DNA of 64,000 bases from assembly GCF_001053185.1 (NCBI RefSeq), contig NZ_CSTD01000005.1, positions 1-64,000 of the forward strand, in the 5' to 3' direction. The DNA is from Mycobacterium bohemicum DSM 44277 (GTDB lineage Bacteria > Actinomycetota > Actinomycetes > Mycobacteriales > Mycobacteriaceae). Below the pieces are notes generated by a model. That model was not told where the DNA came from. It saw nothing but the letters and a program-made list of their open reading frames with translations, and searched no databases. Each line of letters starts with the position of its first letter. Positions within the stretch are counted from its first letter, which is position 1. Positions 21,418 to 30,099 of the stretch are shown in pieces. Made by a program: the position numbers and the translations under genes.

Positions 21418-21894
21418 ATGTCCTTTCTCATCGTGGCGCCGGAGTTTATGCACTCTGCGGCGTCGGATTTGGCGAATATCGGCTCGGTGATCGGCGCCGC
21501 CAACGCGGCGGCGGCGGGCCCGACGACCGGGATCGTGGCCGCCGGCGCGGACGAGGTGTCGGCGGCTGCCGCGGCGTTGTTCGGCGCCCACGCGCAGGCC
21601 TACCAGACCCTCAGTGCGCAGGCCACGGCGTTTCATAACCAGTTCGTTCAGCTGATGAATGGCGGTGCGGCCTCCTATGTCGGCGCCGAGGCCGCCAACG
21701 CGCAGCAGAACGCGTTGAATGCGGTCAATGCGCCGGTGCAGGCGGCGTTTGGGCGCCCGCTGATCGGCGACGGCGCCGCCGGGACGGCGACGAACCCGAA
21801 CGGCGGGGCCGGGGGGATGAGGCGCGCGACGAGCACGATTCGTGCGACGAGCGCGCTGTCGGGCAGCCCGGGCACAACCGGCGCCCAGGGCTGA
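21418..21894 (+). CDS. PE-family protein, truncated PE_PGRS type
   Basis: 158 residues. The PE domain is complete: MSFLIVAPEFMHSAASDLA opens it, and SFL..PE, helices rich in Ala, and the YQTLSAQATAFHNQFVQ segment follow. It continues into GRPLIGDGAAG and NPNGGAGG, the linker that normally starts a Gly-rich PGRS region. After GGAGG the sequence changes to MRRATSTIRATSALSGSPG and stops. The PGRS domain is therefore missing. PE proteins are usually exported by ESX systems. The break is next to a LysR gene fragment, so this is probably a junction. Confidence 0.8.
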   Translation: MSFLIVAPEFMHSAASDLANIGSVIGAANAAAAGPTTGIVAAGADEVSAAAAALFGAHAQAYQTLSAQATAFHNQFVQLMNGGAASYVGAEAANAQQNALNAVNAPVQAAFGRPLIGDGAAGTATNPNGGAGGMRRATSTIRATSALSGSPGTTGAQG

Positions 21895-21896
21895 CC

Positions 21897-21944
21897 TCGC
21901 AGCCGCACCACCGCCGAATAGGCCCGAAGTTCAGCCGGGGTCAC
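21897..21944 (-). pseudogene. 5' fragment of a LysR-family regulator gene (Rv0377-like)
   Basis: From the GTG at 21944 the minus strand reads VTPAELRAYSAVVRLR, which matches the opening of the first helix of LysR-type regulators and, from memory, the start of Rv0377. Homology ends after about 16 codons; the frame then continues as QPWAPVVPGLPDSALVARI, which does not look like the LysR helix-turn-helix. In M. tuberculosis this regulator is divergent from the XdhC-like gene, as here. The rest of the gene is absent. Confidence 0.5.
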
Positions 21945-21969
21945 GGGTTCCTGGCTTACGTTGAGACGC

Positions 21970-23115
21970 GTGCGTGACGTCCTTGCCGAGCTGATGTCGG
22001 TCTGGCGCGCCGGCGGCACGGCCGGCGTCGGCACCGTGGTGCGGACCTTCCGGTCCGCGCCCCGGTCACCCGGAGCGTCGATGCTGGTGGCGCCGGACGG
22101 GTCGGTGGCGGGGTCGGTGTCGGGCGGCTGCGTGGAGGGCGCGCTGTACGAGGCCGCCGGCGAGGTCCGCGCGACCGGGACGCCGCGGCTGGAACGCTAC
22201 GGGGTCAGTGACGGCGACGCCTTCGCGCTCGGCCTGACCTGCGGCGGCATCATCGACGTCTTCGTCGAGGCGGTCTCGCAGGCGACCTTTCCCGAACTCG
22301 GGGCCGTCGCCGACGACATCGACGAGCACCGCGCGGTCGCCGTCGCCACCGTCATCGCCCACCCGGACCCGACGCGGGTCGGCAGACGGCTCGTCATCCG
22401 GCCGGACCCGGCCGCACCCGTCGGGGGGTCGCTGGGTTCGGCCCGCGCGGACGCCGCGGTCACCGACGATGCACGCGGCCTGCTGGCGGTCGGCCGCAGC
22501 GATGTCCTCGAGTACGGGCCCGACGGGCAACGGCTGGGCGAGGGCATGGAGGTCTTCGTCGCCGGCTACGCGCCGCGCCCCCGGATGCTGGTGTTCGGCG
22601 CCATCGACTTCGCCGCGGCCCTGGCGCAGCAGGGCTCGTTCCTCGGCTACCGGGTCACCGTGTGCGACGCGCGCGCCGTGTTCGCGACCCGGGCGCGGTT
22701 CCCCACGGCCGACGAGGTCGTCGTCGACTGGCCGCACCGCTACCTGGCCGCCGAGGCCGCAGCGGGCGCCGTCGATGCGAGCACCGTCGTCTGCGTCCTC
22801 ACCCACGACCCGAAGTTCGACGTCCCGGTGCTCGAGGTGGCGTTGCGGCTGCCCCGCATCGGCTATGTCGGCGCGATGGGATCGCGGCGCACCCACGACG
22901 ACCGGATGGCGCGGCTGCGGGCGGCGGGCCTGACCGGCGCCGAGCTGGGCCGGTTGTCCAGCCCCATCGGCCTGGACCTCGGGGCCCGTACCCCGGAGGA
23001 GACGGCGGTGTCGATCGCCGCCGACATCATCGCCAAGCGCTGGGGCGGCGGCGGCCGGCCGCTGGCCGACATCGCGGGACCCATCCATCACCACGCGCAC
23101 ACCCCGACTCTATGA
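21970..23115 (+). CDS. XdhC/CoxI-family molybdenum-enzyme maturation factor, Rv0376c homologue
   Basis: 381 residues from the GTG at 21970 (VRDVLAELMSVW); a TTG three codons earlier also fits. The N-terminal XdhC_CoxI domain has TFRSAPRSPGASMLV and GSVSGGCVEGAL. The C-terminal NAD-like domain has YRVTVCDAR and YVGAMGSRRTHDDR. XdhC-type proteins bind Mo cofactor, help sulfurate it, and insert it into hydroxylases. The cognate coxL-M-S genes are about 16 kb away at 2.3-6.1 kb, not adjacent. CoxG follows in the same direction. Confidence 0.9.
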   Translation: MRDVLAELMSVWRAGGTAGVGTVVRTFRSAPRSPGASMLVAPDGSVAGSVSGGCVEGALYEAAGEVRATGTPRLERYGVSDGDAFALGLTCGGIIDVFVEAVSQATFPELGAVADDIDEHRAVAVATVIAHPDPTRVGRRLVIRPDPAAPVGGSLGSARADAAVTDDARGLLAVGRSDVLEYGPDGQRLGEGMEVFVAGYAPRPRMLVFGAIDFAAALAQQGSFLGYRVTVCDARAVFATRARFPTADEVVVDWPHRYLAAEAAAGAVDASTVVCVLTHDPKFDVPVLEVALRLPRIGYVGAMGSRRTHDDRMARLRAAGLTGAELGRLSSPIGLDLGARTPEETAVSIAADIIAKRWGGGGRPLADIAGPIHHHAHTPTL

Positions 23116-23146
23116 TCGTAGTGATGCCCGTTGAGAGGACCACAGC

Positions 23147-23782
23147 ATGAAGATCGCCCACCAGTTCACCGTCAGCGCACCCATCGAGAAGGCGTGGGAC
23201 GTGCTGAGCGACCTGGACCACGTGATCCCGCTGATGCCCGGGGCGGCGCTGACGGGCCACGAGGGCGACGACTACCTCGGCAAGGTCAAGGTCAAGGTCG
23301 GGCCGGTCACCAGCGAGTTCAGCGGCAAGGTGCGCTTCGTGGAGCACGACCGCGCCCAGTATCGCGCCGTGATCGACGCCAAGGGCAAGGAGACGCGGGG
23401 CAGCGGCAACGCGGCCGCCACGGTCACCGCCGAGCTGCACGAGGACGGCCCGCGCACCAGCGTCACCGTCGACACCGACCTCAAGATCGCCGGCAAGCTG
23501 GCCCAGTTCGGCAGCGGAATGCTGCAGCAGGTGTCGGAGAAGCTGCTGGGCCAGTTCGTGGAGTCGCTGGAAGCCGAGCTGGCGGGCGAAGGCCCGGCGA
23601 CCCCCGCCACGCCCGAGGGGCCCGCGCAGGTCGCCGAGCCGCGGCACCCGGCGGCCGCCGAGCCCGAACCGATCGACCTGCTCGACCTGGCCGGCGGCGA
23701 CCAGCTCAAGAAGTACGGGGGGATGGCGCTGGTGGTGCTCGTCGCGCTGCTCGTGGGTTGGGTGCTGGGCCGCAGGCGCTGA
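23147..23782 (+). CDS. CoxG/SRPBCC-family membrane-anchored protein (Rv0369c-like)
   Basis: 211 residues. The first ~145 form a START/SRPBCC domain (FTVSAPIEKAWDVLSDLDHVIPLMPGA at its start), followed by a Pro/Glu-rich linker and a C-terminal transmembrane helix (MALVVLVALLVGWVLG) ending in GRRR. In Oligotropha, CoxG anchors CO dehydrogenase to the membrane; the C-tail anchor here fits that. It follows the XdhC-like gene by about 30 bp, so a shared transcript is likely. Confidence 0.85.
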   Translation: MKIAHQFTVSAPIEKAWDVLSDLDHVIPLMPGAALTGHEGDDYLGKVKVKVGPVTSEFSGKVRFVEHDRAQYRAVIDAKGKETRGSGNAAATVTAELHEDGPRTSVTVDTDLKIAGKLAQFGSGMLQQVSEKLLGQFVESLEAELAGEGPATPATPEGPAQVAEPRHPAAAEPEPIDLLDLAGGDQLKKYGGMALVVLVALLVGWVLGRRR

Positions 23783-23821
23783 CGGCTTCCCGGGCGCCGC
23801 GCTCAGGCAGGATTGGCGGCT

Positions 23822-24961
23822 ATGGATCAGCTCTGGGTCAACCGGGCGGCCAGCTCCGAAGCGGCCGTCACGCAACGCCACCTCAAACGGGTCTGGGCGA
23901 TGCCGGGAACCCAGCTGGGCGTGGTCGGCTGGCCGCCGACGCGGCGCGACCGGATGTTCGGGAGCTGGCACTACTGGTGGCAGGCGCACCTGCTGGACTG
24001 CCTGGTTGACGCGGAGCTGCGCGACCCGCAGCCGCAACGGCGCACCCGGATCAACCGTCAGGTCCGCGGTCACCGGCTGCGCAACAACTTCCGGTGGACC
24101 AACAACTACTACGACGACATGGCGTGGCTGGCGCTCGCGCTGGAACGCGCGGCGCGCATCGCCGGCGTCGAGCGCCGCCGAGCCCTGCCCAAGCTCGCCG
24201 ACCAGTTCGTCAAGGCCTGGGTGCCCGAGGACGGCGGCGGGATCCCGTGGCGCAAGGAGGACCAGTTCTTCAACGCCCCCGCCAACGGCCCGGCCGGGAT
24301 CTTCCTGGCCCGCTATCCCGCCGGCGGCGAACGCCTCAAGCGCGCCGAGCAGATGGGCGACTGGATCGACCGCACGCTGATCGACCCGGAAACCCACTTG
24401 GTGTTCGACGGCATCAAGGCCGGTTCGCTGGTCCGCGTGCAGTACACCTACTGCCAGGGTGTGGTGCTCGGGCTGGAGACCGAGCTGGCCGCCCGCACCG
24501 GCGCCGAGGCCAGGCAGCGGCACTCGGCGCGGGTGCACCGCCTGGTCGCGGCCGTCAAGGAACAGATGGCGCCGTCGGGGGTGCTGCAGGGCGCCGGCGG
24601 CGGCGACGGCGGGCTGTTCGCCGGCATCACGGCGCGCTACCTCGCGCTGGTCGCCACCGCCCTGCCGGGCGACTCCGCCGACGACGCCGTGGCCCGCGAC
24701 ACCGCCCGCCAGATCGTGCTGTCGTCGGCGAGGTCGGCGTGGGACTACCGGCAGACCGTGGACGGGCTGCCGCTGTTCGGCGCCTTCTGGGACCGCGACG
24801 CCGAGCTGCCGCCGCAGAAGGCCGGGGCCGGCCAGGGGGCGCAGTTCGTCGAGGGCGCGGTCGACGCGTCCGAGATCGCCGAACGCGACCTGTCGGTGCA
24901 GCTTTCGGGCTGGATGCTGATGGAGGCCGCCTGTAACGTCACCGCCGTGACGGAGAAATGA
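23822..24961 (+). CDS. Glycoside hydrolase family 76-like protein, Rv0365c homologue
   Basis: 379 residues from the ATG at 23822 (MDQLWVNRAASSEAAV). NNYYDDMAWLALALERA contains the paired Asp (DD) that is catalytic in GH76 a-1,6-mannanases. YTYCQGVVLGLETEL and GLFAGITARYLALVA match later family helices. No signal peptide is visible, so a cytoplasmic location is likely. The natural substrate in mycobacteria is not established here. The stop overlaps the ATG of the acyl-CoA ligase gene. Confidence 0.85.
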   Translation: MDQLWVNRAASSEAAVTQRHLKRVWAMPGTQLGVVGWPPTRRDRMFGSWHYWWQAHLLDCLVDAELRDPQPQRRTRINRQVRGHRLRNNFRWTNNYYDDMAWLALALERAARIAGVERRRALPKLADQFVKAWVPEDGGGIPWRKEDQFFNAPANGPAGIFLARYPAGGERLKRAEQMGDWIDRTLIDPETHLVFDGIKAGSLVRVQYTYCQGVVLGLETELAARTGAEARQRHSARVHRLVAAVKEQMAPSGVLQGAGGGDGGLFAGITARYLALVATALPGDSADDAVARDTARQIVLSSARSAWDYRQTVDGLPLFGAFWDRDAELPPQKAGAGQGAQFVEGAVDASEIAERDLSVQLSGWMLMEAACNVTAVTEK

Positions 24962-26907
24962 GCGAACCCGGCGGCTGGATCCCCGACGACGCCACCATCG
25001 CCCAGGCCAATCTCACCAGGTTCATGGCCTGGCTGGCCGAGACCGGGCGCGGTCAGTACGCCAATTACCAAGAGCTGTGGCGCAAGTCGGTCGACGACAT
25101 CGAGTGGTTCTGGGACGCCGTCTGGAAGTACTTCGACATCCGGGCGAGCAGCCAGCCCCGCGCGGTGCTGGGCGACAAATCCATGCCCGGCGCCCAGTGG
25201 TTCCCCGGCGCCACGCTGAACTACGCCACCGAGGTGTTCCGGCACGCCACCGACGAGCGGCCCGCGCTGGTCGTCGTCGGCGAGGACGGTGCCTGCGAGT
25301 GGTCGTGGGCGCGGCTGCGGCGCGAGACCGCGGCGTTCGCGGCCTACCTGCGCGGACTCGGCGTCCGGCCCGGGGACTCCGTGGTCGGCTACCTGCCCAA
25401 CATCGGGGAGGCCGCCGTCGCCGCCCTGGCCGCGGCCAGCGTCGGCGCCACCTGGGCGGTCTGCAACCAGGACGTGTCCGTCGACGGCGTGATCGCCAGG
25501 CTGGGCCAGGTCGAGCCCGCCGTGCTGGTGGCCAGCGACGGATCGGTCTACGCCGGCAAGCGCATCGACCGGCGCGCCGAGCTCTCGGAGATCCGGCGCG
25601 CGATGCCCACGCTGCGCGCCACCGTCGTGGTCCCCCGGCTGGGCCTGGACCCCGTCGAGCACACCGTGCCGTGGGCGACGGCGGTCGCGTCGGACGCCGA
25701 CCTGGAGATCACGCCCGTCAAGTTCGCCCACCCGCTGTGGGTGATGTTCTCGTCGGGGACCACCGGCAAGCCCAAGGGCATCGTGCACGGCCACGGCGGC
25801 GTGGTGCTCGAGCACCTGAAATACCTTGGGCTGCAACTGGATCTGCATCCGGGCGAACGCTTCCTGTGGTACTCGTCCACCAGCTGGATGATGTGGAACC
25901 TGCTGCTGTCCGGGCTCCTGGTCGGCGCGACGATCGTGCTCTACGACGGCAGCCCGACCTATCCGGTGACCGACGGGCTCTTCCGGGTGGCCGCCGAATC
26001 CGGTGTCGACGTGCTGGGCGCGGGCGCCGGTTACCTGCTGGCCTGCGCCAAGGAGGGACTCAAGCCGGGCGAGTCCTACCCGCTGGACGGGGTGCGCGCG
26101 GTGGGGTCCACCGGTTCGCCGCTGCCGGCGTCGGGATTCCGCTGGGTGCAGGAGGGCCTCGGTCGGCCGGTTCCCGTCGTCTCGATGAGCGGCGGCACCG
26201 ACGTGTGTACGGCCTTCATCGGTGGCTGCCCGCTCCTGCCTGTGGTCGCCGGCGAGCTGAACTGTCTTTGCCTCGGCGCGGCCATCGAGGCGTGGGTCGG
26301 TGAGGGCCAACCCGTCATCGGCGAAGAGGGCGAGCTCGTGGTGACCAAGCCGATGCCGTCGATGCCGGTGTTCTTCTGGAACGACGACGACGGCAGCCGC
26401 TACCGCGCCGCCTACTTCGACAAGTACCCCGGGGTGTGGTGCCACGGCGACTGGATCACCATCACCGACCGGGGATCGGTTGTGGTGCATGGCCGTTCGG
26501 ACGCGACCCTGAACCGGCTGGGCGTCCGGATGGGCAGCGCGGAGATCTACACCGCGGTGGAGCGCATGCCCGAGGTGCACGACTGCCTGGTGGTCGGTGT
26601 CGAGCAGGACGACGGCGGCTACTGGATGCCGCTGTTCGTGCACCTGGCCGACGGCGTGGCCCTCGACGACGAGCTGCGGTCGCGGATCGCCGGTGAGATC
26701 CGCCGGCACGCCTCGCCGCGGCACGTGCCCGACGACATCCTGGCCGTGCCCGGCATGCCCAGGACGCTGACCGGCAAGCGGCTGGAGATCCCGGTCAAGC
26801 GCATCCTGCTGGGCGCGGCTCCGGATCAGGCCGCGCAGCTGAGCTCGGTCGACCGGCCCGAGCTGCTAGACGCTTTCGTTGCGTACCGCAGGAGTCGGGT
26901 GTCCTGA
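24958..26907 (+). CDS. Acetoacetyl-CoA synthetase (acetoacetate-CoA ligase)
   Basis: 649 residues, the usual length. The ANL-family P-loop is MFSSGTTGKPKGIVHGHGG, the A8 region is WCHGDWITITDRGSVVVHG, and the catalytic Lys is in RTLTGKRLEIPVKRILLG near the C-terminus. The N-terminal GRGQYANYQELWRKSVDDIE and YSSTSWMMWNLLLSGLL are typical of AacS. It activates acetoacetate to acetoacetyl-CoA with ATP, feeding ketone-body or lipid use. It is coupled to the GH76-like gene. Its 3' end overlaps the convergent DedA gene by 42 nt. Confidence 0.88.
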   Translation: MSEPGGWIPDDATIAQANLTRFMAWLAETGRGQYANYQELWRKSVDDIEWFWDAVWKYFDIRASSQPRAVLGDKSMPGAQWFPGATLNYATEVFRHATDERPALVVVGEDGACEWSWARLRRETAAFAAYLRGLGVRPGDSVVGYLPNIGEAAVAALAAASVGATWAVCNQDVSVDGVIARLGQVEPAVLVASDGSVYAGKRIDRRAELSEIRRAMPTLRATVVVPRLGLDPVEHTVPWATAVASDADLEITPVKFAHPLWVMFSSGTTGKPKGIVHGHGGVVLEHLKYLGLQLDLHPGERFLWYSSTSWMMWNLLLSGLLVGATIVLYDGSPTYPVTDGLFRVAAESGVDVLGAGAGYLLACAKEGLKPGESYPLDGVRAVGSTGSPLPASGFRWVQEGLGRPVPVVSMSGGTDVCTAFIGGCPLLPVVAGELNCLCLGAAIEAWVGEGQPVIGEEGELVVTKPMPSMPVFFWNDDDGSRYRAAYFDKYPGVWCHGDWITITDRGSVVVHGRSDATLNRLGVRMGSAEIYTAVERMPEVHDCLVVGVEQDDGGYWMPLFVHLADGVALDDELRSRIAGEIRRHASPRHVPDDILAVPGMPRTLTGKRLEIPVKRILLGAAPDQAAQLSSVDRPELLDAFVAYRRSRVS

Positions 26908-27555
26908 GTCGCCGCGGCGCCGACCCCGATACCCGCGCCAGGCCGCGATGAACGCCGGCAGCAGCGACACGAACAGGATCGCCAGGATGATCTTCTCCAG
27001 GTTCTGGTGCACGAACGGCACGTTGCCCAGGAAGTAGCCCGCCAGCGTCGCCCCGCCGCCCCAGGCGATCCCGCCGACGATGTCGAACCCGAGGAAAACC
27101 GGGTAGCGCATGTAGGACACGCCCGCCACCACCGGGACGAACGTCCGCACGAACGGCGCGAAGCGCCCCAGGATGACCGCCCATGGCCCGTACTTCTCGA
27201 AGAACGCGTGCGACTCGGTCACGTAGTGCTGTTTGAAGAACCGGGAGTCTTCCTTCTTGAACAGCGCCGGCCCGATCCGGCGGCCGATGAAATACCCGGT
27301 CTGATCGCCCAGGATCGCGACCAGCGCGACGCTGGGCGCCAGCACCCAGATGCTGGCCGGCGGGTCCGGGTGCGCGGCCAGCAGCCCGCCGGTGAACAAC
27401 AACGACTCCCCGGGCAGCAGCGGGAACAGCAGCCCGGTCTCGATGAAGACGATGACCAGGATTCCCGGCAGCACCGCCGACCCGAAGACGCCGTTGGCGC
27501 CCAACCAGTACATCGGGTCGAGGATGTCGGGCAGGGCCGTCACGGCGATGCTCAT
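26866..27555 (-). CDS. DedA-family membrane protein, Rv0364 homologue
   Basis: About 229 residues from the second Met (MSIAVTALPDILDP). The DedA/SNARE-associated domain has ETGLLFPLLPGESLLFTGG and the later GRFAPFVRTFVPVVAGVS with its conserved Arg. Four to five hydrophobic segments are seen, the last ending before a basic C-terminus. DedA proteins act in membrane lipid transport and homeostasis. It is divergent from fba, as in M. tuberculosis. Confidence 0.88.
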   Translation of the reverse strand: MSIAVTALPDILDPMYWLGANGVFGSAVLPGILVIVFIETGLLFPLLPGESLLFTGGLLAAHPDPPASIWVLAPSVALVAILGDQTGYFIGRRIGPALFKKEDSRFFKQHYVTESHAFFEKYGPWAVILGRFAPFVRTFVPVVAGVSYMRYPVFLGFDIVGGIAWGGGATLAGYFLGNVPFVHQNLEKIILAILFVSLLPAFIAAWRGYRGRRRGDSGHPTPAVRNESV

Positions 27556-27639
27556 GATCACTCAACATACCGGCGCGACCGGCGCACACCGCGCCATCTT
27601 GCGATACTTGATCGATCCGCGCCGCCCAGGAGGAGCCAC

Positions 27640-28674
27640 ATGCCCATCGCCACGCCCGAGGTCTACGCCGAGATGCTGGGACGCGCCAAGGCCGGCGAGT
27701 ACGCCTTCCCGGCCATCAACTGCACGTCGTCGGAGACCGTCAACGCCGCCATCAAGGGTTTCGCCGACGCGGGCAGCGACGGGATCATCCAGTTCTCCAC
27801 CGGCGGCGCCGAGTTCGCCTCCGGCCTGGGCGTCAAGGACATGGTGGCCGGGGCGGTCGCGCTGGCCGAGTTCACCCACTCGATCGCCGCCCGCTACCCG
27901 GTCAACGTCGCGCTGCACACCGACCACTGCCCCAAGGACAAGCTGGACACCTACGTGATTCCCTTGCTGGCCATCTCGGCCGAGCGGGTGGCGGCCGGGG
28001 GCGACCCGCTGTTCGGGTCGCACATGTGGGACGGCTCGGCGGTGCCGATCGACGAAAACCTCGTGATCGCGCGGGAACTGCTCAAGGACGCCGCGGCCGC
28101 CAAGATCATCCTCGAGATCGAGATCGGCGTGGTCGGCGGCGAGGAGGACGGCGTGGCCCACGAGATCAACGACAAGCTCTACACCACGCCCGAGGACTTC
28201 GAGAAGACCATCGACGCCCTGGGCGCCGGCGAGCACGGCAAGTACCTGCTGGCGGCGACGTTCGGCAACGTCCACGGCGTCTACAAGCCCGGCAACGTCA
28301 AGCTGCGCCCCGACATCCTGGCCCAGGGGCAGCAGGTGGCCGCGGCCAAGCTCGGCCTGCCCGGTGACGCCAAACCCTTCGACTTCGTGTTCCACGGCGG
28401 CTCGGGTTCGCTCAAGTCGGAGATCGAGGAGGCGCTCCGCTACGGCGTGGTGAAGATGAACGTCGACACCGACACCCAGTACGCGTTCACCCGCCCGATC
28501 GCCGGCCACATGTTCAGCAACTACGACGGCGTGCTGAAGGTCGACGGCGAGGTGGGCGTCAAAAAGGTGTACGACCCGCGCAGCTACCTCAAGAAGGCCG
28601 AGGCGTCGATGAGCGAGCGCGTCGTCGAGGCCTGCAACGACCTGCGCTGCGCCGGAAAGTCCTTGGGCGCCTAG
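27640..28674 (+). CDS. fba: Class II fructose-bisphosphate aldolase
   Basis: 344 residues from the ATG at 27640, with GGAGGAG six bases upstream. Zn ligands and active-site motifs are present: ALHTDHCPKDK, GSHMWDGSAVPIDEN, LEIEIGVVGGEEDG, GNVHGVYKPGNV and FVFHGGSGS. It cleaves fructose 1,6-bisphosphate in glycolysis and makes it in gluconeogenesis. It is probably monocistronic, bounded downstream by a strong hairpin. Confidence 0.96.
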   Translation: MPIATPEVYAEMLGRAKAGEYAFPAINCTSSETVNAAIKGFADAGSDGIIQFSTGGAEFASGLGVKDMVAGAVALAEFTHSIAARYPVNVALHTDHCPKDKLDTYVIPLLAISAERVAAGGDPLFGSHMWDGSAVPIDENLVIARELLKDAAAAKIILEIEIGVVGGEEDGVAHEINDKLYTTPEDFEKTIDALGAGEHGKYLLAATFGNVHGVYKPGNVKLRPDILAQGQQVAAAKLGLPGDAKPFDFVFHGGSGSLKSEIEEALRYGVVKMNVDTDTQYAFTRPIAGHMFSNYDGVLKVDGEVGVKKVYDPRSYLKKAEASMSERVVEACNDLRCAGKSLGA

Positions 28675-28697
28675 GGCGTTCGGCTTGCCGCCCCCCT

Positions 28698-28753
28698 CGA
28701 ACGTGAAGCTGGCTTCACGCCCGGCGCCCAGCGTGAAACCAGCTTCACGTTCG
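28698..28753. repeat. Palindromic repeat / hairpin after fba
   Basis: Arms 28698-28719 and 28732-28753 are complementary in 21 of 22 positions around a 12-nt loop. Each arm also contains a smaller near-palindrome (CGTGAAGCTGGCTTCACG on the left). The element fills the gap between convergent fba and the Rv0361 homologue and can act as a two-way terminator. The nested symmetry resembles a dispersed palindromic repeat. Confidence 0.8.
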
Positions 28754-28782
28754 GCCACCTGAACAAGCTGGGGCCCGAGCGC

Positions 28783-29577
28783 TCAGCCGCTGGGCGACTG
28801 GCAGATCTTCCACTGGTCGTCGCGGTACTGCAGGTCCAGGCTGCGGGTGGAGCGGACCTGCGGGTCGAACGCCATGAAGGCGGTGACGTTGGCCTCGGCG
28901 TGCTGGCCGTTGACCACCACCTGGTCGATGCTGGCGATCACCGGGTATTGCCTGGCGGCCGAGACCCGGCGGTAGGTTTCGTCCCAGCCGTGCTCGTCGT
29001 AATCGACGTAGCCGTCGGCGGCGGAGCCGCACGTCAGGCCGCGCAGCGCGGTCAGGTCGCCGCGCTGGATCGCGATGTCGTACTGCTCGATCGTGTGCTT
29101 GACCAGGTCTTCCTGGGAGGCCTTCGGGTGTTTGCCGCGCATCAACAGGACGGTGCCCAGGATCGCGATCGCCGCCAGCGCCAGCACGACCACCACGATG
29201 GCCAGCACCCAGCCCCAGTTGAACTGCCGGGAGGTCTGCAGCTTCGTCCCGAGCCGCGGCGGAATGGACTGCGGCACAGCCGGTTTCGCTTGCGCACCGA
29301 TCTGCGCCGTGGCGTCGGAGCCCGGCGGCGACGCGAAGACCTCCGTGGCGGGTTCCGAGGTGGTGGCGATCACCGCGGTTTCCTTCGAGTCGAATCCCGG
29401 TGCGGTGAAGCGCCGTTCGCGCTGCCGGTCGTCGGGCTGACCTTCGGGGGCGTCGGCGCCCCTGATCACGACGGTCTCGGTCTCGGTGTCTCGGGGTATC
29501 AGCGGATAACCCTCGGCTGCCTGATCCCCGGGGTCGCCAGGCTCTGCGCCGCGTTCTGGCTCGGGTGTTTTTGGCAT
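28783..29577 (-). CDS. Conserved membrane protein, Rv0361 homologue
   Basis: 264 residues. The N-terminal ~125 are hydrophilic with many Thr and Pro, the kind of region often phosphorylated by mycobacterial Ser/Thr kinases. One transmembrane helix follows (GWVLAIVVVVLALAAIAILGTVLLM). The extracytoplasmic domain, about 110 residues, includes GLTCGSAADGYVDYDEHGWD and ends DDQWKICQSPSG; it has an NTF2-like appearance with two Cys. Function unknown. It is convergent with fba. Confidence 0.75.
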   Translation of the reverse strand: MPKTPEPERGAEPGDPGDQAAEGYPLIPRDTETETVVIRGADAPEGQPDDRQRERRFTAPGFDSKETAVIATTSEPATEVFASPPGSDATAQIGAQAKPAVPQSIPPRLGTKLQTSRQFNWGWVLAIVVVVLALAAIAILGTVLLMRGKHPKASQEDLVKHTIEQYDIAIQRGDLTALRGLTCGSAADGYVDYDEHGWDETYRRVSAARQYPVIASIDQVVVNGQHAEANVTAFMAFDPQVRSTRSLDLQYRDDQWKICQSPSG

Positions 29578-29666
29578 GAATGGAGCTTAGCGACCCGGCG
29601 CCCCCGGTGGGGTGCTGGTCGAGGTGCGCCGGCCCGGCGAACTGGCGCGGCTGCACAATAGGAGCC

Positions 29667-30089
29667 ATGACGCCGATGGGTGACCTCCTGGGACCTGATC
29701 CGATCCTGCTGCCGGGCGATACCGACGCCGAGGCGGAGCTGCTCGCCGGCGAGAGTCCCGGCATCGTCGCCGCCGCGCATCCGTCGGCCTCGGTGGCCTG
29801 GGCGGCGCTGGCCGAGGCGGCCTTGGCTTCCGATGCGCAGGACGCGGCGGTCACCGCCTACGCCTACGCCCGCACCGGCTACCACCGCGGCCTGGACCGG
29901 CTGCGGCGAAACGGCTGGAAGGGTTTTGGCCCCGTGCCCTATTCGCATGAACCCAACCGCGGCTTCCTGCGCTGCGTGGCCGCGCTCGCGCGGGCCGCGG
30001 AGACCATCGGCGAGACCGACGAATACCTGCGCTGCGTGGACCTGCTCGACGACTGCGACCCCGAGGCCCGCGGGGCGCTCGGCCTGTGA
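29667..30089 (+). CDS. DUF3151-type conserved protein, Rv0360c homologue
   Basis: 140 residues from the ATG at 29667 with GGAG close upstream. The sequence is a-helical with AWAALAEAALASDAQDAAV and YAYARTGYHRGLDRLRRNGWKG; the Arg/Gly/Trp motif is the family's most conserved part. No catalytic residues are evident and no function is known. It is divergent from the Rv0361 homologue and convergent with the CDF gene. Confidence 0.8.
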   Translation: MTPMGDLLGPDPILLPGDTDAEAELLAGESPGIVAAAHPSASVAWAALAEAALASDAQDAAVTAYAYARTGYHRGLDRLRRNGWKGFGPVPYSHEPNRGFLRCVAALARAAETIGETDEYLRCVDLLDDCDPEARGALGL

Positions 30090-30099
30090 CGCACGCGCG

